DNA of 45,191 bases from Marinovum algicola (lineage in GTDB: Bacteria > Pseudomonadota > Alphaproteobacteria > Rhodobacterales > Rhodobacteraceae). The position numbers and the translations under genes are program-made. Of the stretch, positions 23,232 to 38,737 are shown piece by piece. The notes under the pieces are model-generated. The model was not told where the DNA came from, made no database searches, and saw only the letters and a program-made list of their open reading frames with translations. Each line of letters opens with the position of its first letter. The stretch's first letter is position 1. Where the stretch lies: assembly GCF_900109145.1 (NCBI RefSeq), contig NZ_FNYY01000034.1:1-45191 (forward strand). Reading direction: 5' to 3'.

Positions 23232-25045
23232 CCCGGCTGGCCGCGGTCAAGGGCGCGCTGGTCGAGCATGGGCGCAGCATCCGCGCGATTGTGGCGGTCG
23301 CCGTGATCGTGGCGCTTGCGGTGCTCTTTGTCGCGCAGCAGGCGGATATGACCCGGACCAAGGAGCGCGCGATGGACCGGGTTTCGGCGACCTCCTGGAA
23401 GGTCAGCGAGCTGGTGTTCGAGACGCTGCGCTTTTCGATGGCGTTGCGGTTGCATGCCACCGGCGAGGTCAAGCGCGCCGATGTGGAATTCAGCTTCGAG
23501 CTGCTCTGGAGCCGGGTCGATGTGGTCGACAACACCGCCGTCGGAGCGACCGAGGAGATGCGCGAGATCCTGACCCGGTTCCGCGCGCTGCTTGCTGCCG
23601 AGGAAGAGGCGATCTTCGAGCGGCCGCTGATCCCGCCGCGGGTCGCGGTCAGCCTCGCCGAAGAGATGTCGGGTATCGCACGCGAGTTGCGCGTGATCTG
23701 GCTGGCCACTTTCCAGAACCGAAGCTTTGCCGAGCTGACCCTGCGCACGCTCGAGGATGCCGGTTCCGAACGGTTGCAGACGCTGATCGTCGCGCTGATG
23801 GGCCTGCTGGTGATGTATGTCATCGCCGAGATCATCTATGCCGGCGTGGCGCAGAAGCGCGAGATGCGGCTGCGGCAGGCGGCGGCCCAGGCCAGCGAGG
23901 CCAAGACCCGCTTTCTGGCCAATGTCAGCCATGAGATCCGCACCCCCCTGAACGGCATCCTCGGCATGGCGGGCGAGCTGGCCGAAACCCGGCTCGACAC
24001 CGATCAGACCGCCTGCGTCAAGATCATCCGGCAATCCGGCGAGGTGCTTCTGAACACGCTGAACGATGTGCTCGACCTGGCCAAGGTGGAGGCCGGCGAA
24101 CTGGTGATCGATCGCCGCCCCTTCGATCTGGCCGAGGCGATCGGGGTTGCCCATGCGCTCTATCGATCCACCGCCCGGGACAAGGGGCTGCGGCTGCGCA
24201 CCGAGCTTGCGCCGGACCTGCCGCGCCGGGTGATGGGCGACGGCACGCGGCTGCGGCAGGTGTTGCACAACCTGATCAGCAACGGGCTGAAATTCACCGC
24301 CGAGGGCGAAGTTCGGATCACCGCCGAGCGGCTGCCCGACACCGACCGCATCCGCATATCGGTGCGTGACACCGGGCCGGGGGTCGCGCCGGAAGACCAG
24401 GCGATGATTTTCCGGCCTTTCACCCAGGCCGATGTCAGCATCACCCGCAAACACGGTGGCACCGGCCTCGGCCTGTCGGTCTCGCGCCAGCTGATCGAGG
24501 CGATGGGCGGCGACATCGGCCTCGAGAGCGCGGTGGGCGAGGGCGCGATCTTCTGGTTCGATCTCGATCTGCCCGCGGTCGACCCCGCCGATACGGCCGC
24601 CGCCCCGGTGGACGCCGGGCCGGCGCCGGACGCCGCATCGCGCGCCGGGCCGCGGGTGCTGGTGGTCGATGACAATGCCACCAACCGGCTGCTGCTGCGG
24701 CGCTTTCTCAAAGATCGGGCCAGCCGAATTGCCGAGGCCGCCGATGGCGCCGATGCGGTGGCCACGGTCGAGGCCACGGATTTTGACATCATCCTGATGG
24801 ATATCCAGATGCCGGTGATGGACGGGATCGAGGCCACCCGCCGCATTCGCCGGCTCGAGTCGGCAAACGACCGGCCGCCGGTGCGTATCATCGCGGTGAC
24901 CGCGAATATCATGGAACATCAAAGGCGCGGCTACCTGGAAGAAGGCATGAACGACGTGATCGGCAAGCCGGTGTCGAAAAAGACGCTTCTGGCCAAGCTG
25001 GATGCCGCGCCGGCCGATCCCGCCGCGGTTGCCGGCGCTGCCTGA
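23228..25045 (+). CDS. Hybrid sensor histidine kinase with C-terminal receiver domain
   Basis: A 605-residue inner-membrane kinase. Membrane helices at about 18-37 and 187-205 enclose a ~150-residue periplasmic sensor of unknown type. Then a HisKA dimerisation domain with the phospho-accepting His235 (FLANVSHEIRTPLNG), and a HATPase domain with N352 (LISNGLKF), DTGPGV (381-386) and GGTGLGL (410-416). After an Ala/Pro linker comes a receiver domain (476-590) with acidic pair D481/D482, phospho-acceptor D525 (ILMDIQMP) and Lys580 (GKPV). No HPt domain or cognate regulator is nearby. The start is GTG 23228, overlapping the upstream stop; the upstream periplasmic protein is probably its partner. 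Its output is unknown. Confidence 0.92.
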   Translation: MTRLAAVKGALVEHGRSIRAIVAVAVIVALAVLFVAQQADMTRTKERAMDRVSATSWKVSELVFETLRFSMALRLHATGEVKRADVEFSFELLWSRVDVVDNTAVGATEEMREILTRFRALLAAEEEAIFERPLIPPRVAVSLAEEMSGIARELRVIWLATFQNRSFAELTLRTLEDAGSERLQTLIVALMGLLVMYVIAEIIYAGVAQKREMRLRQAAAQASEAKTRFLANVSHEIRTPLNGILGMAGELAETRLDTDQTACVKIIRQSGEVLLNTLNDVLDLAKVEAGELVIDRRPFDLAEAIGVAHALYRSTARDKGLRLRTELAPDLPRRVMGDGTRLRQVLHNLISNGLKFTAEGEVRITAERLPDTDRIRISVRDTGPGVAPEDQAMIFRPFTQADVSITRKHGGTGLGLSVSRQLIEAMGGDIGLESAVGEGAIFWFDLDLPAVDPADTAAAPVDAGPAPDAASRAGPRVLVVDDNATNRLLLRRFLKDRASRIAEAADGADAVATVEATDFDIILMDIQMPVMDGIEATRRIRRLESANDRPPVRIIAVTANIMEHQRRGYLEEGMNDVIGKPVSKKTLLAKLDAAPADPAAVAGAA

Positions 25046-25060
25046 GCTCTCTGGGGTGCA

Positions 25061-25088
25061 GCAAGGGCACCGCGAGGGGCGCCCTTGC
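25061..25088. repeat. Hairpin between convergent genes
   Basis: GCAAGGGC (25061-25068) pairs with GCCCTTGC (25081-25088) in the 61-bp gap between the kinase and the alginate lyase. No T-run follows on either strand, so a terminator role is only possible. Confidence 0.45.
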
Positions 25089-25106
25089 CATGATCCTGGC
25101 GGCAGA

Positions 25107-27377
25107 TCACTCGGCCAGCACTTCCAGTTTCACATTGGTGAAATCGAGGCCATTGTCGGTCTCGCCCGGCGATTTGGAAGAGCCGAAGGTCTTGGAGTTC
25201 ACGTGAAAGGCCAGCATGCCCAGGGTGTCGATATCACTGCCCGGGTCGATCTGGCTGAAGGTGCTGAGCACTTCGCCATCCTGCATCAGCGTGCCGGTGA
25301 TCTCGACGCCCTCGGCGCGTTTTGCCACCGCGAGCGTGCCGGTATAGGTCTGACCGGCCGCGAACCGATAGGACGCGCCGCCTTCGCCCAGCATGTCCCA
25401 TGCGTCGAGCCCGCCGAGCAGCCGGCCGAGAGCTTGGTCGTTGTGCTTGCGGACCTCGATATTGGCGGCTTCGGCGGTGTTGACGTCGTAAGTGATCAGA
25501 TACCCCGGCAGCCCGTCATACGTGGCATTCGGGCTTTTTGACGAGGCCGAAAGGTCGCCCTCGAGCGCGCCACGGCCCAGCGTATCAAACAGCCCGACGC
25601 GGAAGGCGGCCCCCCGGTCGTGACCTGTGGTCGCCGGCGTCTCGAAGGTAAAACTGGCCTTCAGCGTATGCCCCTCGGTCAGCATCTGCGGCGCAAAGGT
25701 GGTGCGGATGCCCCGGCCCGAGCCGCCGGAGACCAGGCCCAGCCGGCCCTGGGAGACCTCGATCGAACTGCTGTTCGAGGTGGTCCACCAGTTGCTGTCG
25801 CTGGCGTCAGAGCCGTCGTCGCGGCCGCCATCGGCGAAACTGTCGTCAAACACGATGCCGGGGCTGGCCGGGGCAGCCGGCGCCGGGGAGCGTTGCGCGG
25901 TGGTCTTGGTCAGCGGCGGTCCGTCGGCCGGCGGCGCGTCGTGCGTGTAGTCCAACGCGTAAAAGATCACCCGGTCGAAATCGGTCTCGGGCGCGGGGCT
26001 GGTGTTGTTGCCGGTATAGGCGCCGGCCTTGAAGAACATGAACTCGTCCTCGACGGAAAATCCGCTGTCGCGCATGTCGAAGGGCTCGGCCACCACCTCC
26101 GTCCCGTCGTCGCGGATAATCTTGAGGTGCAGCATGGGAATGATCCGGTCGCCCTCGGGCCTGCCCGTGACTTTGATCTCGTAGCTGAAAATCTCGTCCA
26201 GCGCGATGCCGTCCTCGGGGTTGGCAATCCGGTCGCCCCGGCCGCCGATCACGTCCACCCAGACCTCCTTGCCGGTCTCGGGGTCATGCGCGAAATAGAT
26301 CGAGCCGTATTTGTTCTGCGGCAGCTTGCGGTAATACAGCCGGATCGGCTCATCGTTCTTGGCGTGGATCTGCCCGATGACCACGCGGCCGACCTGATAG
26401 GCCTTTCCCTGGCGGGTGACCTGGTTGACCGAGAGCGTGGCGCGCAGCGTGCCATCGACGCCCGCCGATGCGGCCTGGGCCGAAAGCGGGGCCGAGGAAA
26501 AGACCCAGTTGTTCTTGTTGGGATATCCGCCCTCGATCCGGGTCTGGATGGCATAATCGCCCCGGCGCAGCATGCCGCGCAGCTCGGTGCGGGTATAAGA
26601 TGTATTGGCCGAGGTCTTGGCCCCCGCCGGTGTCACCCGGAACACCATGCCGCCAGTGGCCGGATCGGTGTAGAAATAGCGCGGATCGGTCCAGCCGGCG
26701 GCAAGCTCGTTTTCATAGACGCTGTCGGACGTGCCGTCGCCGTCATCATCGGCGGGGGTGGTCACGTACCAGCCCGCGAGGTCGAAATTCTCGCCCGGCG
26801 TCTTTTCAGGGTCGAGACCGTACAGCCCGGCCCCCTGCCGCTCGGTCAGCACCGGCTGGTCGGGTTTGTCCACCGGTGTGCCGCAGCCATAGGCCGCCAC
26901 TTCGACAATGGAGTTCCAGTCGTTGGCCTCGTTGCCCTTTGCGTTGATGCGCAGGTACTGCGCCTGAACCGGCGCGATGTCGTAGCGCTCGAGATCCCGC
27001 GTTCCGCCGCCCGACTGGCCTTCGGCCCGCACGGTTTCGAAGCGCGCCCCATCGGGTGAGGTTTCGACTTCGAAGGTGGATTTGCGGCTGTCGCCCTTGT
27101 ACCAGGCAATCGCCAGCGATTTCACAGTCTGCTCGGCGCCGAGATCGAGCAGCAGGCTTTTCGGTGTGCCCTGGCCCTGGTTCGACCAGCGCGAATCCGG
27201 GTCGAAATTGCCATCGATGGTATTCTCGGGGCCGTGGGTTTCCTCGTAGAGGCCGTCGTCGGTCGCCGAGACGATGGTCAGGCTGCCGATACCGTCACAC
27301 GCGGTATTGGCAAAGGCCTGCGTCCCGAAAACCGAGGCGACGCCCAGCAGAATGGAATTCCGAAGAAGGTGGTTCAC
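25107..27377 (-). CDS. Secreted multidomain alginate lyase (PL7 with CBM32-like domain)
   Basis: A 756-residue exported polysaccharide lyase that should cut alginate by beta-elimination. Order: signal peptide (1-23), F5/8 type C (CBM32-like) carbohydrate-binding domain (about 28-165), PL7 catalytic domain (about 185-480), Pro/Ala-rich linker (481-507) and a C-terminal beta-rich domain (508-756) like LamG/DUF1080 concanavalin-type modules. The three PL7 regions are present: RTELRG (263-268), QIH (336-338) and FFKAGAYTGN (448-457). From family knowledge, QIH goes with guluronate-containing substrates. The start is GTG 27377 with GGGAGGAC upstream. An alginate lyase inside the ribosomal protein region points to algal polysaccharide use. 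Confidence 0.9.
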   Translation of the reverse strand: MNHLLRNSILLGVASVFGTQAFANTACDGIGSLTIVSATDDGLYEETHGPENTIDGNFDPDSRWSNQGQGTPKSLLLDLGAEQTVKSLAIAWYKGDSRKSTFEVETSPDGARFETVRAEGQSGGGTRDLERYDIAPVQAQYLRINAKGNEANDWNSIVEVAAYGCGTPVDKPDQPVLTERQGAGLYGLDPEKTPGENFDLAGWYVTTPADDDGDGTSDSVYENELAAGWTDPRYFYTDPATGGMVFRVTPAGAKTSANTSYTRTELRGMLRRGDYAIQTRIEGGYPNKNNWVFSSAPLSAQAASAGVDGTLRATLSVNQVTRQGKAYQVGRVVIGQIHAKNDEPIRLYYRKLPQNKYGSIYFAHDPETGKEVWVDVIGGRGDRIANPEDGIALDEIFSYEIKVTGRPEGDRIIPMLHLKIIRDDGTEVVAEPFDMRDSGFSVEDEFMFFKAGAYTGNNTSPAPETDFDRVIFYALDYTHDAPPADGPPLTKTTAQRSPAPAAPASPGIVFDDSFADGGRDDGSDASDSNWWTTSNSSSIEVSQGRLGLVSGGSGRGIRTTFAPQMLTEGHTLKASFTFETPATTGHDRGAAFRVGLFDTLGRGALEGDLSASSKSPNATYDGLPGYLITYDVNTAEAANIEVRKHNDQALGRLLGGLDAWDMLGEGGASYRFAAGQTYTGTLAVAKRAEGVEITGTLMQDGEVLSTFSQIDPGSDIDTLGMLAFHVNSKTFGSSKSPGETDNGLDFTNVKLEVLAE

Positions 27378-27402
27378 AGTGTCCTCCCAAATGCTGTGAT
27401 CG

Positions 27403-27422
27403 AGATAGCGGTAAAGCTATCT
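27403..27422. promoter_or_regulatory. Operator-like inverted repeat upstream of the alginate lyase
   Basis: AGATAGC (27403-27409), six-base spacer, GCTATCT (27416-27422): a perfect 7-bp dyad with 20-bp overall span, 26 bp upstream of the lyase start. It is a plausible regulator site; no regulator gene is adjacent, and no consensus is recognised. Confidence 0.4.
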
Positions 27423-27516
27423 GGGATACTAGACTGTCAGATGTAGCGGATTGGCGCCAGTGGTTTCCTGTACGACAGGGGGGCAGAGGCGGAAAGGCGC
27501 CGAGCCTACTCGGGCC

Positions 27517-27545
27517 TTGATCCCGGCCCCGATCCGTCTTACTGC
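27517..27545 (+). promoter_or_regulatory. Weak candidate rplJ promoter
   Basis: TTGATC (27517-27522), 17-nt spacer, TACTGC (27540-27545). The CCTTGA context resembles the rpsA and secE candidates. It would give a long rplJ leader of about 230 nt. Confidence 0.35.
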
Positions 27546-27780
27546 ACGCACCTGTGCCGCAGGTCCGATTCGGGCCGCGTGGTACATTTCGTCCGAGACG
27601 GTGGGTGCCCCGGGTCAAATCCGCGGCTTAATTTCCTGCCTGAGACGGGAGAAGACCAGATTGGCCGAGGGCTTTGCGCCTCGGGCGTTCTTGGCGGACC
27701 CCCGTAAAAAGGACCTGAACGCCGGGTGCAAGCCCGGCAGAACCGAGCCGGGGGGAAACCCCCACAATTGGAGTGAAACT
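27546..27780 (+). promoter_or_regulatory. Structured rplJ leader (possible L10 autoregulatory leader)
   Basis: No gene is supported here. Hairpins include GCCGGG/CCCGGC at 27721-27738, a GGGGG/CCCCC stem near 27750-27764 and CCGAGG/CCTCGG around 27664-27683. In many bacteria the L10-L12 complex represses this operon by binding such a leader. I could not match the kink-turn of the known L10 leader family by eye, so this is a positional call. Confidence 0.35.
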
Positions 27781-28299
27781 GTGGATAGAGCCCAGAAAGA
27801 GAAATTGGTCGACGAACTCGGCCAGATCTTCGAAAGCTCTGGCGTCGTGGTGGTTGCCCACTACGAAGGTCTCACGGTTGCCGAGATGCAAGACCTCCGT
27901 TCGCGTGCGCGCGATGCGGGTGGTGCTGTACGTGTCGCCAAGAACAGGCTCGCCAAGATCGCCCTTGAGGGAAAGCCCTGCGCAAGCATTGCTGACTACC
28001 TTTCGGGCATGACCGTGCTCACCTATTCCGAGGACCCCGTGGCAGCAGCCCGGGTCGCCGAGGGCTTCGCCAAGGAGAACAAGAAGTTCGAAATCCTTGG
28101 CGGTGCAATGGGTGAAAACGCTCTGGACCGTGCCGGTGTCGAGGCCGTGTCGAAAATGCCGTCGCGTGATGAGCTCATTGCTACCATCGCGGGCATGATC
28201 GGCGCACCTGCTTCGAACATCGCCGGTGCCATTGGCGCACCTGCTTCGAACATCGCTTCCATCCTCTCGACCATCGAGGAAAAGGCCGAAGCGGCGTAA
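27781..28299 (+). CDS. rplJ: 50S ribosomal protein L10
   Basis: L10 is the base of the ribosomal stalk and holds L7/L12 dimers on its C-terminal helix. The 172-residue protein begins [20 protein letters not shown] with a GTG start at 27781, 7 nt after GGAG. It has the usual [28 protein letters not shown] region. The L12-binding tail shows two 11-residue units (IGAPASNIA twice), encoded by 23-nt identical stretches at 28201-28223 and 28234-28256. rplL follows after 71 nt. Confidence 0.97.
   Translation: MDRAQKEKLVDELGQIFESSGVVVVAHYEGLTVAEMQDLRSRARDAGGAVRVAKNRLAKIALEGKPCASIADYLSGMTVLTYSEDPVAAARVAEGFAKENKKFEILGGAMGENALDRAGVEAVSKMPSRDELIATIAGMIGAPASNIAGAIGAPASNIASILSTIEEKAEAA
28201..28256 (+). 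repeat. In-frame 23-nt direct repeat in rplJ
   Basis: Identical 23-base copies at 28201-28223 and 28234-28256, offset by 33 nt, encode GAPASNIA twice in the stalk-binding helix of L10. Confidence 0.9.
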
Positions 28300-28370
28300 G
28301 GCAAACCGAAGACTTTCGTGGGGCATGCGCCCACACGTTGGAACACATCTAGATACGGAAAGAGTCAAAA

Positions 28371-28751
28371 ATGGCTGATCTGAAGAAACTGGCAGAAGAG
28401 ATCGTTGGTCTGACCCTGCTGGAAGCACAAGAACTGAAAACCATCCTCAAAGACGAGTACGGCATCGAGCCCGCAGCTGGCGGCGCAGTGATGATGGCCG
28501 GCCCGGCAGACGGCGCAGGCGCCGCGGCTGCTGAGGAGCAAACCGAATTTGACGTGATCCTGAAAGCCGCAGGCGACAAGAAGATCAACGTCATCAAAGA
28601 AGTCCGTGGCATCACCGGCCTGGGCCTGAAAGAAGCCAAAGAGCTGGTCGAAGCCGGCGGCAAGGCTGTCAAAGAGCAGGTTTCGAAAGAAGAAGCCGAA
28701 GAGATCAAAGGCAAGCTGGAAGCAGCTGGCGCCGAAGTCGAGCTCAAGTGA
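28371..28751 (+). CDS. rplL: 50S ribosomal protein L7/L12
   Basis: The multi-copy stalk protein that recruits translation GTPases. The 126-residue product has an N-terminal dimerisation domain ([22 protein letters not shown]), an Ala/Gly-rich hinge (about 38-55) and the C-terminal domain [36 protein letters not shown]. Length is normal. The ATG follows GGAAAGAGTC. The rplJ-rplL gap holds a small hairpin (GTGGG 28318-28322 with CCCAC 28330-28334). A strong terminator follows, so rpoB is not simply downstream in one unit. Confidence 0.98.
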   Translation: MADLKKLAEEIVGLTLLEAQELKTILKDEYGIEPAAGGAVMMAGPADGAGAAAAEEQTEFDVILKAAGDKKINVIKEVRGITGLGLKEAKELVEAGGKAVKEQVSKEEAEEIKGKLEAAGAEVELK

Positions 28752-28816
28752 TCGCGGCCTGACGGCGGGGTCACGCCGGACATCCTCCGGGTCTCCGCCT
28801 CAGGGTTGGATTACCG

Positions 28817-28850
28817 CAAGCGCCTCCGTTTCGGGGGCGCTTGTTTTTTT
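28817..28850 (+). terminator. Strong rho-independent terminator after rplL
   Basis: A 12-bp stem CAAGCGCCTCCG (28817-28828) with CGGGGGCGCTTG (28832-28843), one G-U pair, then seven Ts (28844-28850). Confidence 0.95.
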
Positions 28851-28926
28851 GCCGGTCCCACCTATCGTTTCGGGTCAACAGGGCACAGCCGCGTATCCGG
28901 CCCTCACCAGTGACAAGGATGACCTC

Positions 28927-29568
28927 ATGACCCGTATTTTTGCCGCCGCAACCCTGCTTGCCATGTCCTCGGGCGCGCTCTCGGCTGAAACATTCCAGGC
29001 CGATGTCTGGGCCGACAATTGGTTCGAGATGCGGATCAACGGCGAAACCGTTGCCGAAGACAGTGTGCCGGCCAGCACCGAACGGTCTTTCAACGCCGAA
29101 AGCTTCAGCTTCGATGCCGACCGGCCCTTCGTGATCGGGGTGGTGGCGATGGACTACAGGCAGGATGACACCGGTCTCGAGTATATCGGCACCGATCGGC
29201 AGCAGATGGGCGACGGCGGGCTGATCCTTCAGATCCGCGACGCGGCGGGCGAGATGGTCGCGGTCAGCGACGCCGATTGGCAATGCCGCGTCATCCATAC
29301 CGCGCCGCTCGACAAATCCTGTGCCGCCGAGGAAACGCCGGTGGCGGGCAGCGCGCCCTGCGGGTTCGAGGCGGAGGACGAGCCGGTCGGCTGGGATCAT
29401 GCGGGCTTCGATGCCTCGGGTTGGACCGCCGCCAGCGTCTATTCCGAAGAGGAGGTCGGCCCGAAAGAGGGCTATGACGAGATCGACTGGGCCGAAGAGG
29501 CGGCGCTGATCTGGGGCCCCGACCTGGAGCAGAGCAACACCCTGTTGTGCCGGTTGAGCGTGAAGTGA
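28927..29568 (+). CDS. Secreted protein of unknown function, possible beta-sandwich
   Basis: Not recognised. A 213-residue protein with a Sec signal peptide (residues 1-20, ending GALSA). The mature part is acidic and begins ETFQADVWADNWFEMRING, followed by FSFDADRPFVIGVVAMDY; this Trp/Asn-rich pattern recalls galactose-binding-like beta-sandwich domains. Four cysteines (in WQCRV, DKSCA, APCGF and LLCRL) could form two disulfides, which fits export. ATG 28927 follows AAGGATG. It lies alone between the rplL terminator and an attenuator-like structure before rpoB. No catalytic motif is seen, so no function is assigned. Confidence 0.65.
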   Translation: MTRIFAAATLLAMSSGALSAETFQADVWADNWFEMRINGETVAEDSVPASTERSFNAESFSFDADRPFVIGVVAMDYRQDDTGLEYIGTDRQQMGDGGLILQIRDAAGEMVAVSDADWQCRVIHTAPLDKSCAAEETPVAGSAPCGFEAEDEPVGWDHAGFDASGWTAASVYSEEEVGPKEGYDEIDWAEEAALIWGPDLEQSNTLLCRLSVK

Positions 29569-29665
29569 CCATTGTGGCGTACGTCACGATCACGTGAGGC
29601 GCGCAAGCGGAAAAGTGACGGTTGCCGCGGTCAGATCACGCGCATTTTCGACAACATTGGCGTTC

Positions 29666-29714
29666 AGGGCCGCTATGCAACGGCCCTCGCTGCTTGACCA
29701 GCGGGCCGGTTTTT
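29666..29714 (+). terminator. Terminator with a competing upstream segment (attenuator-like)
   Basis: CGGCCC (29681-29686) can pair downstream with GGGCCG (29703-29708), extended by GCTG/CAGC and followed by five Ts (29710-29714), making a terminator. The same CGGCCCT (29681-29687) can instead pair upstream with AGGGCCG (29666-29672), which would block the terminator. It lies about 100 nt after the secreted gene and about 390 nt before rpoB. Confidence 0.6.
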
Positions 29715-30102
29715 GTCACACTCGGCGGATGTCAAGAAAACGCGAAACCCTCCTGAGGGGTCTTGCGTTCGCGCTGTTCACCGAATATTCGGAAGTCTCC
29801 CGCGGGTTCGACCGATTCGAACCCGTGCGTGTTTCGTTCTGAATATGAGGTGGCGGCGACGCATTGAAATCATCGTAGTAACCCCCATATTCCGATCTTT
29901 CCAAACAGATGGTTCGCAGGCCCTTCTTGGCAAGCCCCCCGATCGGGGAGTTTTCCAAGGCAGGGAAATCGAGATCGAGTGACGCGCGGTGGGACGTGCG
30001 CCGAGAATGGATCCGTTTCACGCCGTCACTGACGAGAATGCGCCGTTGCAGCCCCGGCACTGCGCGCGTTCGGGCAGAGAAAATCGAAAGGGCACTCCCC
30101 TC
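29715..30102 (+). promoter_or_regulatory. Long rpoB leader region
   Basis: No supported gene; the short frames here lack typical protein character. It contains a perfect 12-bp palindrome CCGAATATTCGG (29781-29792), an inverted repeat CGGGTTCGA/TCGAACCCG (29803-29811 with 29817-29825), and a candidate promoter TTGAAA-N18-TATTCC (29864-29893). A CCCCGATCGGGG palindrome (29937-29948) is followed by TTTT (29951-29954). rpoB thus seems to have its own promoter and a leader of about 200 nt. Confidence 0.4.
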
Positions 30103-34239
<4,137 letters not shown>

Positions 34240-34247
34240 GGCGCATC

Positions 34248-34270
34248 GGTGGGGTAAAACCCCACCCTAC
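34248..34270. repeat. REP-like palindrome between rpoB and rpoC
   Basis: GGTGGGGT (34248-34255), AAA loop, ACCCCACC (34259-34266), then CTAC (34267-34270). In the reverse orientation it begins GTAG next to the stem, the arrangement seen in REP elements. No T-run, so polymerase should read through to rpoC. Confidence 0.8.
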
Positions 34271-34318
34271 GCCCGCCCTGCCGACCTTCCCCGCACCCTC
34301 CCGTTTTGAGGACATCAA

Positions 34319-38557
<4,239 letters not shown>

Positions 38558-38580
38558 TCGCAGCTCGCTGACAGCTTCAG

Positions 38581-38612
38581 CCCCGTCCGGTGCGAACCGG
38601 GCGGGGTTTTTT
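38581..38612 (+). terminator. Rho-independent terminator after rpoC
   Basis: CCCCGTCCGG (38581-38590) pairs with CCGGGCGGGG (38597-38606), one G-U, then six Ts (38607-38612). Confidence 0.95.
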
Positions 38613-38737
38613 CATTGTGCGTCAGCGGCGCGCAGTGTTCTGGTTCAGCCGGAAGAGCCTGCCCGATCCGGCCCGAGCGTCGCGTCTCGGGAAGGGCGGC
38701 CTTTGCGGGCGTTTATCGGGCAAGACGAGGGGCAGAC

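Noticed and set aside
29594-29982. Two short frames (82 and 89 codons) before rpoB
   Set aside because: They span the terminator-like structure, the palindromes and the candidate promoter; no ribosome-binding site and no conserved look.
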